35,642 bases of DNA from positions 1 to 35,642 of the forward strand of contig JAQVKX010000003.1 in assembly GCA_028694425.1 (NCBI GenBank), given 5' to 3'. The position numbers were made by a program, and so were the translations under genes. The notes beneath the pieces were generated by a model that was given only the letters and a program-made list of their open reading frames with translations, did not search any database and was not told where the DNA came from. How positions within the stretch are numbered: position 1 is the first letter of the stretch; every line of letters begins with the position of its first letter. Below are positions 22,921 through 30,545 of this stretch, in pieces. This DNA is from Candidatus Gastranaerophilales bacterium (GTDB taxonomy: Bacteria > Cyanobacteriota > Vampirovibrionia > Gastranaerophilales > Gastranaerophilaceae).

Positions 22921-24351
22921 GTGCAATCAGTAGGTATTAATCAAATCGGAACTTACAACACTGTACCGACGGTAACAAAACCTGTCGGACATAGTGTTAT
23001 ACCTCCAATGCCACCGAGAGATAAGTCGGAAATTACATTTGGAAATGAACAACTGCAACAACCGCCTGTTCCTGCTCTAAATTTAAGAACGCAGCTTACA
23101 ACACAGGAAGAACAGACAATGTATATGCAATTAGCATCCGCATTGGATAGAGAAACGGCTAAAAATCTCGAAATTCTTTTAAAATCAGGAATTCTGCTTA
23201 ATGCAAATTCCAACGACGGTTCAAGCACTTTAATAAATTTATACAAAATGGCGGCGACACCTCGTGCAAAGGGTTTAGACCCACGTGTAGTTCTAACCGA
23301 AACTATTAATACACTTGCAAATCCTTTTGTAATTACTCAACGTTTCGGCAACATTCCCAAGGCATATGAAGCCGCAATTTTACAGAATGCAAAACCAAAT
23401 CCGAAAGCACCGAAAGATGTAATTAGTCCTGAAACAATTAATGTTGAACGTTCCGGAGCTTGCGTATCTGCAAGTATAGAATTTAATTTGGCAAAACAAA
23501 TGCCTGCAGAGTTTGCAAGATTTGCACAGGAATTGACTTCCCCAAAACTTGCCGTTGATAAAGTTATACATCTCCCTAAACTTGCCGATAAAACACTTGA
23601 TGCGGTGTGGCTTTTGAATGCTTTTGAAGTTCCTTACAAAATGGGTGATTTTAATACAGCAATATTACGCTTGGCACCTGATGCAAATGCTTTTGTCAGG
23701 GCACAAATCCAAACAGTAAACAAAGACAGGGGTGAGCATTCAGTAATTGATGTTCTAATGCAGTCAACATTTATGAACGTTGGATCACAACAAACTTATG
23801 ACTCTCTAACCGACAACAGAGAGGGTAAATTCAACGAAAATCCTAAAGGATTAATCGAGTTTGAAAAAACATTTACAGAATCTGTAGTTCAGGATAAAAA
23901 TAAAATTTCGGTAACTTATCAAACTGTCGATGAAAACGGCAAACTGGTAGGTTATGAAGCCGATGCAGAAACCGTAAAACGGCATCTTATGGACTCTCTT
24001 GTCAGAGGTGAAAATGTAATCATAGGCTACACACAAACAGATGATAAAGGAATAATCATAAACGGTCATGAAATTACAATTATCGGGGCAAGAGAAGATA
24101 AAAAGGGTAAATTGATATTTATCTGCAATGACACGGACGACGAAAAATCGGCTCCTGTCGAATACTCTGCAGATGAGCTTATACCGATGATACACCACGC
24201 AGGATTACCGCAAGAAGTTGCAGAAAAAGACATGAAATTTGTGGATAGCTGGATTGAAGGAATGAATGCATATAAAGCAGCAAAAAATCAGCCGCAGCAG
24301 CAAACACCGCAACCATTAACGCTTCCGCAGCCACAAGCTAAAGCAGCATAA
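22921..24351 (+). CDS. Hypothetical protein, possible papain-like cysteine peptidase
   Basis: The product is 476 residues from a GTG start, supported by AGGG seven bases upstream; no in-frame ATG lies near. A proline-rich N-terminus (about 1-55) precedes a helical region. A possible catalytic triad follows: C181 in ERSGACVSASIEFNLAK, H383 in INGHEITIIGARE, and N403/D404 in FICNDTDDE, in the C-H-N/D order of papain-like or transglutaminase folds. The C-terminus is glutamine/proline-rich. There is no signal peptide. I do not recognise the family; the peptidase call is inference from motif order. It is convergent with the RVxGL genes. Confidence 0.7.
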   Translation: MQSVGINQIGTYNTVPTVTKPVGHSVIPPMPPRDKSEITFGNEQLQQPPVPALNLRTQLTTQEEQTMYMQLASALDRETAKNLEILLKSGILLNANSNDGSSTLINLYKMAATPRAKGLDPRVVLTETINTLANPFVITQRFGNIPKAYEAAILQNAKPNPKAPKDVISPETINVERSGACVSASIEFNLAKQMPAEFARFAQELTSPKLAVDKVIHLPKLADKTLDAVWLLNAFEVPYKMGDFNTAILRLAPDANAFVRAQIQTVNKDRGEHSVIDVLMQSTFMNVGSQQTYDSLTDNREGKFNENPKGLIEFEKTFTESVVQDKNKISVTYQTVDENGKLVGYEADAETVKRHLMDSLVRGENVIIGYTQTDDKGIIINGHEITIIGAREDKKGKLIFICNDTDDEKSAPVEYSADELIPMIHHAGLPQEVAEKDMKFVDSWIEGMNAYKAAKNQPQQQTPQPLTLPQPQAKAA

Positions 24352-24358
24352 AGAATTG

Positions 24359-24589
24359 TCAGCTTCTTACTTTTTTAGAAAGTAAAAAATAACCAATCAT
24401 AAATGCTACTGAACCAAGGACTATAGAAATGCTTGATATTAAAGCGTTTTTTTGTTGTTGTCTGTATTCTTGTTCCAAGCTGCTTTGGTAAGGAACATTG
24501 TAAGCATTTTTAAACTGCATACGTTGAGATTTTCTTCGGGGATCTTTTACAACACTACCAGTGTTAAGACCACTAACTCGTGTAATCAT
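24359..24589 (-). CDS. Small single-pass membrane protein with RVSGLNTG N-terminus
   Basis: The product is 76 residues. The N-terminus MITRVSGLNTGSVVKDPRRK resembles that of the larger gene upstream (MSRVNGLYTGFTRRVG). The C-terminal half has one transmembrane helix, ISSISIVLGSVAFMIGYFLL, followed by KKVRS. Its ATG overlaps the stop of a 21-residue open frame (ATGA), and AAGGTG precedes it. The function is unknown. Confidence 0.7.
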   Translation of the reverse strand: MITRVSGLNTGSVVKDPRRKSQRMQFKNAYNVPYQSSLEQEYRQQQKNALISSISIVLGSVAFMIGYFLLSKKVRS

Positions 24590-24651
24590 AACATCACCTT
24601 AAAATAACCTAACAAACCGTATAAAAAAAGAGCACCTTTACCAATACTCAT
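24586..24651 (-). CDS. 21-aa hydrophobic peptide coupled to the 76-aa gene
   Basis: The ATG at 24651 has the ribosome site AAGGGAG at seven bases. The product MSIGKGALFLYGLLGYFKVML is short and hydrophobic; its TGA stop overlaps the ATG of the next gene. It may be a real micro-membrane protein or a leader for translational coupling. Confidence 0.45.
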   Translation of the reverse strand: MSIGKGALFLYGLLGYFKVML

Positions 24652-24726
24652 TATAACTCCCTTTTAAAAAATATCAAGTGCTTGAAGCGTAAAACCTTGT
24701 TATAGTAATATTCTAAATCCTTTGAA

Positions 24727-26448
24727 TTAATATGCTTTATCCTCTAATTCATTGAGTTTTTTATTTAAATCAGTTATTTGCTGCCTTAATGCAAGATATT
24801 CATTATTTTCTTCTTCGCTGACATATGCACCTGTGTTATCTAATCCTTGAATCCTCCCGCCATTTTTTGTATATGCATTACGATAGTCAAGTTTTATATT
24901 TTTAGAAGCTGTTTCTAATTTAGCTCTAAATTCAGCTATTTTCTTTTGTATATCTTTATCATTAGGATCTAAATGTGTTAAATCATAATTTACTTCAGAT
25001 ACAAGTCTTCTTACTGAAGAACCTTTTGTATATTTTCTTTCTTCACCGTAGAAACCGTCTACACATTCAAGTTCTGCAGCATTATAACCATTATCTTTAT
25101 TTCTGATACCGGAAACTATATCGTCTAAATCCTTACTTATAAATTCTAAATCCATCTGTTCATAAGGAAAATCTGATTGCAAATCATATATTGCTCCTCG
25201 TGCCGCTTTAATAGCATCTATAGTGCCTTGGTCTAATGGTTTATATGCCGCTGCATCCTTAGTCTCTATAACTGTAGGCAAAGAATCATTAAAATTTCTT
25301 ACTGCTCTTCTTGCGGTTTCAATTAAGTCTTTTGCTCTTGCCAATCTTCCGGTAAAATCACCTTTGTCAACAGCCGAAGGCGGTAGAGCAGCCGGGAGCT
25401 TTTCAACAGGTTTTTCTGCAGGCTTTTCAACTGCAGGTTGTGCTTTTTCTACTTCGGGAGCAGGAAGTTCTTCTTGTTGTTCAACTACGGGTTGTGCAAT
25501 AGGCTGGAGAGTTGGTGATGCTTTGACCGCAGGTGGAATTGCCCCATTTATTGAGGGAACTGCAGGCATTTCACCGGTCGTTTCAATTTCTATTCGACTT
25601 AATCCTCCTGGCGGTGATAGGGATTGATTTCCGGTAGGCTGGGGTGAAATTGTTATATTTACCGCTCCCCCAAACGGATTATTTGAAGTCCCGACCGGTG
25701 GAACAGTTTGAGTTGTCTTTGGAGCAGAAGGAATAGTCGCTTTTGAAGGTGTCATTTCTGCTGTTTGCCTTTGCACAGGAGCAATTATTTTTGCCTCACC
25801 GGGTTCATCCGATTTTACTTGAATTCGGGGAATACCTGACTGCTCGGCAGGAACACTCGGTATCTGTATAACATCAGGTTGTTGAGGCTGGCTTTCAGGA
25901 ACGGCTAAGGTTAGAACCTCAGATGAAGGAAGAGTGGTTATCGATTCCTGAACAGTTTCATTCTTTGGTAATTTAACTTCGGCTTCCGCTTTAGGTACCT
26001 CTTGAGGTTTAGGGAATACTAATTGAGGTTTAGAAATAGTTAAAGCCGGAGGTTCCGGTATTTCTATGGAAACCGGTTTATCATCATCTCTTTGAGGTTG
26101 TAAATCCGGTAATTTAATAGTTTCTTCTTTTGGTTTTTGTATTTGCGGCATTTCAAAAGGGTTATCTTTTTTAACTTTTTTAAATAAACCTCCAAATAAT
26201 CCGAATAATGAACTAAATAAATCTTTAAACATATTAAAAAGTTTCATTACAGCAGGTACTAAATTTGGCAACGAAGCTAAAATCATCAAAATACCAATAT
26301 TATTTGCAGCTTTTTTACTTGCTGAATTGCCATAGGAAAGTGCCTCATCAAAGGTCGATCCGCAATAACGGTTATAAGAATGATTTCTTCTTTTATTTAG
26401 GCCTACCCGACGGGTAAAACCGGTGTATAAACCATTTACTCTGCTCAT
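24727..26448 (-). CDS. Large proline-rich protein with RVNGLYTG N-terminus
   Basis: The product is 574 residues if started at the ATG at 26448, which follows AGGAAATACCT; the longer frame to 26604 lacks a site and would cover a promoter region. Order: N-terminal RVNGLYTGFTRRVGLNKRR; an amphipathic hydrophobic stretch (about 50-90, LFGLFGG type) followed by KKDNPF; a proline/glutamate-rich low-complexity region (about 95-370); and a helical C-terminal domain rich in D, K and Y. It is paralogous in layout to the 277-residue gene upstream. It is probably membrane- or envelope-associated; the function is unknown. Confidence 0.72.
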   Translation of the reverse strand: MSRVNGLYTGFTRRVGLNKRRNHSYNRYCGSTFDEALSYGNSASKKAANNIGILMILASLPNLVPAVMKLFNMFKDLFSSLFGLFGGLFKKVKKDNPFEMPQIQKPKEETIKLPDLQPQRDDDKPVSIEIPEPPALTISKPQLVFPKPQEVPKAEAEVKLPKNETVQESITTLPSSEVLTLAVPESQPQQPDVIQIPSVPAEQSGIPRIQVKSDEPGEAKIIAPVQRQTAEMTPSKATIPSAPKTTQTVPPVGTSNNPFGGAVNITISPQPTGNQSLSPPGGLSRIEIETTGEMPAVPSINGAIPPAVKASPTLQPIAQPVVEQQEELPAPEVEKAQPAVEKPAEKPVEKLPAALPPSAVDKGDFTGRLARAKDLIETARRAVRNFNDSLPTVIETKDAAAYKPLDQGTIDAIKAARGAIYDLQSDFPYEQMDLEFISKDLDDIVSGIRNKDNGYNAAELECVDGFYGEERKYTKGSSVRRLVSEVNYDLTHLDPNDKDIQKKIAEFRAKLETASKNIKLDYRNAYTKNGGRIQGLDNTGAYVSEEENNEYLALRQQITDLNKKLNELEDKAY

Positions 26449-26488
26449 AGGTATTTCCTGTAATTTACATAGGTATATCAATAAGATG

Positions 26489-26613
26489 GATGGGGTATAT
26501 ATTAAATAAGTATAAAATGCATAAAAAATTGCCTGAAAAGGATTAAAAATATCAATAAAAAAGTCTAAAACGCTTGGACTGTAATCATATTGGGCTTGTA
26601 ACAAATTGTTAAG
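26489..26613 (-). promoter_or_regulatory. Upstream region shared with the 277-aa paralogue, with Pho-box-like repeat
   Basis: The minus strand has CTTAACAATTTGTTACAAG (26613-26595), an 11-base-period direct repeat, then GGCAATTTT and ACTTATTTAATATATACC. The same blocks in the same order lie upstream of the gene at 27231-28064, at nearly equal distance (about 145 bases) from the start. Cyanobacterial Pho boxes are CTTAACCT direct repeats with that period; the match is partial. Confidence 0.45.
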
Positions 26614-26651
26614 AATTTAAGGATTTATTACAACTCAGATAATCAAAGCTC

Positions 26652-26832
26652 ATGTCATTGCGAGGATGGAGCAAAGCGACTGACGAAGCAATCCAAAGAA
26701 AAGGAAAAAGGTAAAGAGGAAAAGAATAAATTAAAATTAAACTTTTCAACTTTTCAACTGTTCGACTTTTCGACTTTTCAATTTTTTTGGATTGCCGCGT
26801 CGCTTGCTTCGCAAGCTCCTCGCAATGACATG
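26652..26832. repeat. Dispersed palindromic element, copy R3 with a nested word repeat
   Basis: It starts GTCATTGCGAGGATGGAGCA and ends AGCTCCTCGCAATGACATG; the inner stem is GACGAAGCAATCCAA / TTGGATTGCCGCGTC. Its centre (about 26700-26785) holds a different repeat, AACTTTTCAACTTTTCAACT and TTCGACTTTTCGACTTTTCA, preceded by AAATTAAAATTAAAC, which also occurs in variant form at 33797-33818. One repeat type seems to have inserted into another. Confidence 0.8.
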
Positions 26833-26900
26833 AGACTTGTTTGTTTTTTGATCGTATCTACTCAGGTCAAATCAATTATGGTTAAAACGTACGCCCAGTG

Positions 26901-26973
26901 TACCCTCGCTCCTTGGGGGAGAGGGGATTTTTCAATGCGAAGAATGAGCATTAGAAAAATTGGGTGAGGGGTT
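26901..26973. repeat. CCCCTCACCC stem-loop element, copy B
   Basis: On the minus strand: CCCCTCACCC, then ATTTTTC-T-AATGC-TCATTCTTC-GCATT-GAAAAAT, then CCCCTCTCCCCCAAGGAGCG. Both inner stems pair perfectly although their bases differ from copies A and C. Confidence 0.85.
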
Positions 26974-27035
26974 AAAAAACATATACCGGTTGCCCCTCCA
27001 TTTTGACTTGACATTTAGTCAACTCAAAACGGAGT

Positions 27036-27113
27036 CCTTCCCTCACCCTGTTTTCTGATTTTCGCGATTTCCCGCTCAAATCGAAAACAGACCTCTCCCC
27101 CAAAGGGCGAGGT
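27036..27113. repeat. CCCCTCACCC stem-loop element, copy C
   Basis: CTTCCCTCACC, then CTGTTTTC-T-GATTT-TCGCGATTTCCCGCTC-AAATC-GAAAACAG, then ACCTCTCCCCCAAAGGGCGA. There are two nested perfect stems plus a GCG/CGC pair in the loop. On the minus strand it reads PRPLGER...SENRVREG, nearly the peptide that copy A adds to the M14 protein. The rest of 26833-27230 holds no gene I can support; about 26870-26890 and 27145-27180 share an inverted ACTCAGGTNAAAT motif. Confidence 0.85.
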
Positions 27114-27230
27114 GAAAAGCGTGTTAAATTCCTGCTTGTGGCTACATTGAATTTCACCTGAGTTGTTACGTTTGATCTGAATTGTTATAAAATTTTATAA
27201 TAAATTTGTTTGAATTATTTTAGCAAGAAG

Positions 27231-28064
27231 CTAGACCATTGCCCCCCCTCGGGATTCGGAGGAATCATCATCATTATCTTCTTCAGCTTTTGCTTTTTCT
27301 GCATCTCTTTTTGCTTTTATTTCCGGAGCTTGAATTTTTAACGCATTTGCCTCACTTATTAATGCCGATAAATTATTATTAGCTGTTTTTAATTCAGTTA
27401 TTTGTCTGGTAAGTTCTGCTATTTTTTCAACATTTTCTGAAATTTTCCTATTAATCTCATCAATTTTTTTATTAATTTCTGCAATTTGTGCTTTGTCCGA
27501 AGTTTGAGGTGTGTTCAGTTTGTTTAAGTTATCTTGTAATGCTTGAAGTTGAGTATTTAATTGATTATTTTCAGTATTTAAATTAGTTATTTGATTATCA
27601 TAACGCTGTATTTGTGCTTCATTTGCAGCTTTTCTCGCCTCTGCAGCTGCTATTTGTACATCAAGGTTTGCAGTTTCGCCTGTTATTTTTGTATTAGCAA
27701 TTTCTTGCCCAAGTCCTGCTTTGGAAGTATTTGTATCAGCAACTTGCTGTTGTAATGTTATAGTTTTTGAACCTTGTGTTGTTCCGAAAGGATTGTCATT
27801 AGCTTTATCAGCTTTTTTACCGAAACCAAACAATCCCTTAAACAAATCAACTACAGTCGGAATTATAGTTAACCATGTCATAATGTTGGTCATATTCTCT
27901 ATGCCGCTGAGACCTGAGCTCATTGACGAAGATGAACAACTGCAATTAGACTGCCAAATAGAATTTCTATAATGGCGTCTATTGTAGCTCCGATGTGATC
28001 TTACCCAATTGGTAAAATCAGCATTTTGAGTCTTATAGCTGTTTAGCCAACGTACTTCGTGCAT
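27231..28064 (-). CDS. Coiled-coil protein, paralogous in layout to the 574-aa gene
   Basis: The product is 277 residues from the ATG at 28064, with AGGAGAAATCC upstream; the longer frame to 28154 crosses the shared promoter region. N-terminal MHEVRWLNSYKTQN and an Arg/Tyr-rich segment (SHRSYNRRHYRNS) are followed by a serine/cysteine patch, a hydrophobic stretch TWLTIIPTVVDLFKGLFGFG and KKADKANDNPFG. A long coiled coil (about 105-260) and an acidic tail EEDNDDDSSESRGG follow. LFKGLFGFGKK...DNPF matches LFGLFGGLFKK...DNPF of the 574-residue protein. The function is unknown; it is probably membrane-anchored. Confidence 0.72.
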   Translation of the reverse strand: MHEVRWLNSYKTQNADFTNWVRSHRSYNRRHYRNSIWQSNCSCSSSSMSSGLSGIENMTNIMTWLTIIPTVVDLFKGLFGFGKKADKANDNPFGTTQGSKTITLQQQVADTNTSKAGLGQEIANTKITGETANLDVQIAAAEARKAANEAQIQRYDNQITNLNTENNQLNTQLQALQDNLNKLNTPQTSDKAQIAEINKKIDEINRKISENVEKIAELTRQITELKTANNNLSALISEANALKIQAPEIKAKRDAEKAKAEEDNDDDSSESRGGAMV

Positions 28065-28093
28065 GGATTTCTCCTGATTTTTACATATATTAA

Positions 28094-28225
28094 TGGATGG
28101 GGAATGGTATATATTATATAAGTAAAAAGTATATATAAAATTGCCTAAAAGCATGTTGGCAAAATAACTAAAATGGCATAAAGCACAATAAAATCAACCA
28201 TTTAGAATTGTAAAGAAATGTTAAG
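28094..28225 (-). promoter_or_regulatory. Upstream region of the coiled-coil gene with Pho-box-like repeat
   Basis: CTTAACATTTCTTTACAATT (28225-28206, minus strand) is a direct repeat of CTT(A/T)ACA. It is followed by AGGCAATTTT and ACTTATATAATATATACC, matching the region upstream of the gene ending at 26448. Confidence 0.45.
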
Positions 28226-28256
28226 TTAGTATATACTATTTATATAACAAGATATA

Positions 28257-29444
28257 TTAATGACACAAATTATTAATTAAATTAAATTGCTGAGGTAAAG
28301 TTTTTTCTAAAGCATAATTATCGATAACGCTTTGACGGGCGTTCCTACGTATTTCTACCATTTTCTCTTTATTATCAAGTACATATTCAACCTTTTCGAC
28401 AAGTTGTTCAACATTATAAAAATCAAAAAGAAGTCCGTTATAATTATCCCTTATAACTTCCAAAACAGGTGCGGTATTAGAAGCCACAATACAACATCCG
28501 ACAGCCATTGCATTTAAAACCGACCAGGATAAGACATAAGGGACTGTCGAATAAACGTGCACAGAAGAAATTTGTAAAAGTTTTACATAATCATGGAATG
28601 ACAAAATCCCCGTAAAATGAATTCTGTTCATATCAAGGTCTAATTCCTTAAGTAAATTGTTTTTATAAGTGCCTTTTTCGGCTTTCGGGCTATAAAAAGT
28701 TTCATCAGCACCTGCAATTATAATATGAGCATTGGGACGTTTTTCAAGAAGAATTTCTGCTGCTTTCATAAACTCAGGAAAGCCTCTGTAAGGCTCCATT
28801 CCCCTTGTCCCATAGGTTATGACTTCGTCCCCTGCTGTTAACCCCAGAAATTCAGCTTCATTATTAGGCTGGCAAGTCGCCGTATCAACCCCATCGTGAA
28901 TTACATGAATTTTATTATGAAATTCTTCGGGGAATTGATTTTTTTGCCAGTGAGTCGGACAAATCCCCGCATCACAACTGTATAAACTCATTAAAACGTG
29001 AGTATTTTCGCATTTTATTTTTTCTTTTTCTTCCAAGGTTAACTTTTTCCCGCCAAAATCAAAAACAGAATCTTTCGATTTACCAAACCATTCAAAATAG
29101 CATAAAAGCGGAACGTCAGGGAAAACCTCTTTCATAAACATTGTAGAACCCCAACCTGCAAAACCGTAAATAATATCGGGCTTAAAACCCTGTTCTTTTA
29201 ATTTTACAGCTTCTTTTGCCGTTTGGCGACCGTGAATAACCGCTTCTTCATAAAAATTCAAGTAAGGATGGCAGTTGCCTAAAGTCTGTTGTGCAAGTTT
29301 ATAATAAACCTTGTTTATACCGTTAATCTGTCCTTCTTGAGAATTTGTTATAAAGTAAACGGTATTATCCGGATTATTCGCTAAAACCGTTGCTATATAT
29401 TTAAATTGACCGGGGAATCCCCTATGTAGAAACAAAATATTCAT
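28257..29444 (-). CDS. Glycosyltransferase, GT4 (GT-B fold)
   Basis: The product is 395 residues. The Rossmann-like N-terminal domain starts NILFLHRGFPGQFKYIA. The C-terminal donor-binding domain has GTRGMEPYRGFPEFMKAAEIL, given as GTRGMEPYRG and FPEFMKAAEIL, IIAGAD, FTGILSFHDYVKLLQISSVH and the GT4 motif region SWSVLNAMAVGCCIVASNTAPVLEVI (SWSVLNAMAVG, CCIVASNTAPVLEVI). It would transfer a sugar from a nucleotide sugar onto a glycan or protein. There are no membrane helices. The acceptor is unknown. It is followed upstream by two tiny membrane-protein genes. Confidence 0.88.
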   Translation of the reverse strand: MNILFLHRGFPGQFKYIATVLANNPDNTVYFITNSQEGQINGINKVYYKLAQQTLGNCHPYLNFYEEAVIHGRQTAKEAVKLKEQGFKPDIIYGFAGWGSTMFMKEVFPDVPLLCYFEWFGKSKDSVFDFGGKKLTLEEKEKIKCENTHVLMSLYSCDAGICPTHWQKNQFPEEFHNKIHVIHDGVDTATCQPNNEAEFLGLTAGDEVITYGTRGMEPYRGFPEFMKAAEILLEKRPNAHIIIAGADETFYSPKAEKGTYKNNLLKELDLDMNRIHFTGILSFHDYVKLLQISSVHVYSTVPYVLSWSVLNAMAVGCCIVASNTAPVLEVIRDNYNGLLFDFYNVEQLVEKVEYVLDNKEKMVEIRRNARQSVIDNYALEKTLPQQFNLINNLCH

Positions 29445-29450
29445 ATAATA

Positions 29451-29576
29451 TTATTTTTTGGTTTCATCGCCTAATTGATGTTTTGACATTTCAAACCCTA
29501 TCCGCAAGACAATTAAACAAAAAATTGTCACCATAGTCAGTGCAAAAACAGAAGCTATTAAATTTATTAAATTCAT
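29451..29576 (-). CDS. 41-aa membrane protein
   Basis: MNLINLIASVFALTMVTIFC then LIVLRIGFEMSKHQLGDETKK: one transmembrane helix with a charged C-terminal tail. It has a strong site GGAGGATAATT at the very end of the upstream 86-residue gene, two bases after its stop, so the two are co-translated. The function is unknown. Confidence 0.7.
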   Translation of the reverse strand: MNLINLIASVFALTMVTIFCLIVLRIGFEMSKHQLGDETKK

Positions 29577-29578
29577 AA

Positions 29579-29839
29579 TTATCCTCCCTTATTTAAATAT
29601 TTTTTTATATCCACAGTTGTATTAATCAATCCTGTTAACATTAGACCTAACAAAAATGAACCTAAAATAAAAAGTATTATTTCAATAAATCCCTTCAAGG
29701 TACATAGAAATTCTACTGAATAATTAAAAGTCAATAGAATTCCTGCCAAACCTCCTATTAAAACTATAATCGCCGTCCACAAACTATTCTTATGTGAAAT
29801 AAGATATTCAATTAAAATTTTCTTATCTTCTTTATCCAT
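29579..29839 (-). CDS. 86-aa two-helix membrane protein
   Basis: A charged N-terminus (MDKEDKKILIEYLISHK) is followed by two hydrophobic helices, LWTAIIVLIGGLAGILLTF and IEIILFILGSFLLGLMLTGL, and a basic C-terminus. It is the first gene of a two-gene unit with the 41-residue protein. TATAAT ends six bases before the ATG and no ribosome site is visible. No family is recognised. Confidence 0.7.
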   Translation of the reverse strand: MDKEDKKILIEYLISHKNSLWTAIIVLIGGLAGILLTFNYSVEFLCTLKGFIEIILFILGSFLLGLMLTGLINTTVDIKKYLNKGG

Positions 29840-29845
29840 GAGGTC

Positions 29846-29873
29846 ATTATATCATCAAATACAAATAAGACAA
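29846..29873 (-). promoter_or_regulatory. Candidate leaderless promoter of the 86-aa gene
   Basis: On the minus strand TTGTCT (29873-29868), 16-base spacer, TATAAT (29851-29846), then six bases to the ATG. It is back to back with the UDG promoter region (TAATAT 29898-29903, seven bases before its ATG). Confidence 0.5.
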
Positions 29874-29910
29874 ATTTATTAAAATATTTTTTTGATGTAA
29901 TATAAACTAC

Positions 29911-30501
29911 ATGCAAACAATGGAAAAAATAAAAAATTTAGAGGAAGTCAGAAGCCGCTGTAACAGTTGCCAAAAATGTCCGCTTGCAAAAAGCAGGACA
30001 AACGTTGTGTTTTCTGACGGCAAACCTAACAACAAACTTATGCTAATCGGCGAAGCTCCCGGATTTTATGAAGATCAAAAAGGTATACCTTTTGTAGGCA
30101 AAGCCGGACAATTACTGGATAAAATTTTTCAATCCGTCGGACTTTCCAGAGAAAATGATGTTTATATCTGTAACACACTAAAATGCCGTCCGCCTGACAA
30201 TAGAGACCCTTTACCGGAAGAAAAAGCAGCTTGCAGAGAATACCTTGATGCCCAAATCAAAATTTTAAAACCTAAAATCATCCTGATTTGCGGAAGGGTT
30301 GCACTAACCTCAATGATTGATACACCTTTAGGTATAACAAAAGTAAGAGGAAAGTGGTTTGACGGACCCAATGGTTCTAAAATGATGCCGATTTTTCACC
30401 CGTCTTATCTTTTGAGAAATGATTCAAGAGAAAAAGGTAGCCCAAAATGGCTTATGTGGCAAGACATTCAAGAAATTAAAAAAGTCTACGATGCCTTATA
30501 A
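29911..30501 (+). CDS. Type 4 (family 4) uracil-DNA glycosylase
   Basis: The product is 196 residues. It removes uracil from DNA and carries a 4Fe-4S cluster. Cluster cysteines C20 and C23 (CQKCPLAKSR), C92 (KCRPPDNRDP) and C108 (AACREY) have family spacing, including 16 residues between the last two. The active-site motifs are LIGEAPGFYEDQKGIPFVGKAG (LIGEAPGFYEDQ, KGIPFVGKAG) and HPSYLLRN. The start at 29911 has no ribosome site, but TAATAT lies seven bases upstream; a second ATG is at 29920. Confidence 0.93.
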   Translation: MQTMEKIKNLEEVRSRCNSCQKCPLAKSRTNVVFSDGKPNNKLMLIGEAPGFYEDQKGIPFVGKAGQLLDKIFQSVGLSRENDVYICNTLKCRPPDNRDPLPEEKAACREYLDAQIKILKPKIILICGRVALTSMIDTPLGITKVRGKWFDGPNGSKMMPIFHPSYLLRNDSREKGSPKWLMWQDIQEIKKVYDAL

Positions 30502-30545
30502 CAAACGTTTTAAATATTTTTATTTTTATAGTAACGGGTTAAACA

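Noticed and set aside
25223-25627. 134-residue plus-strand open frame
   Set aside because: Antisense shadow of the proline-rich low-complexity region.
26449-26604. 52-residue N-terminal extension of the proline-rich protein
   Set aside because: The region is an upstream regulatory stretch shared with the paralogue, and the downstream ATG has a strong ribosome site.
26972-27157. 61-residue minus-strand open frame over repeat copy C
   Set aside because: It is the repeat itself read in its open frame; no start signal or homology beyond the repeat. Kept only as evidence for the shared PRPLGER frame.
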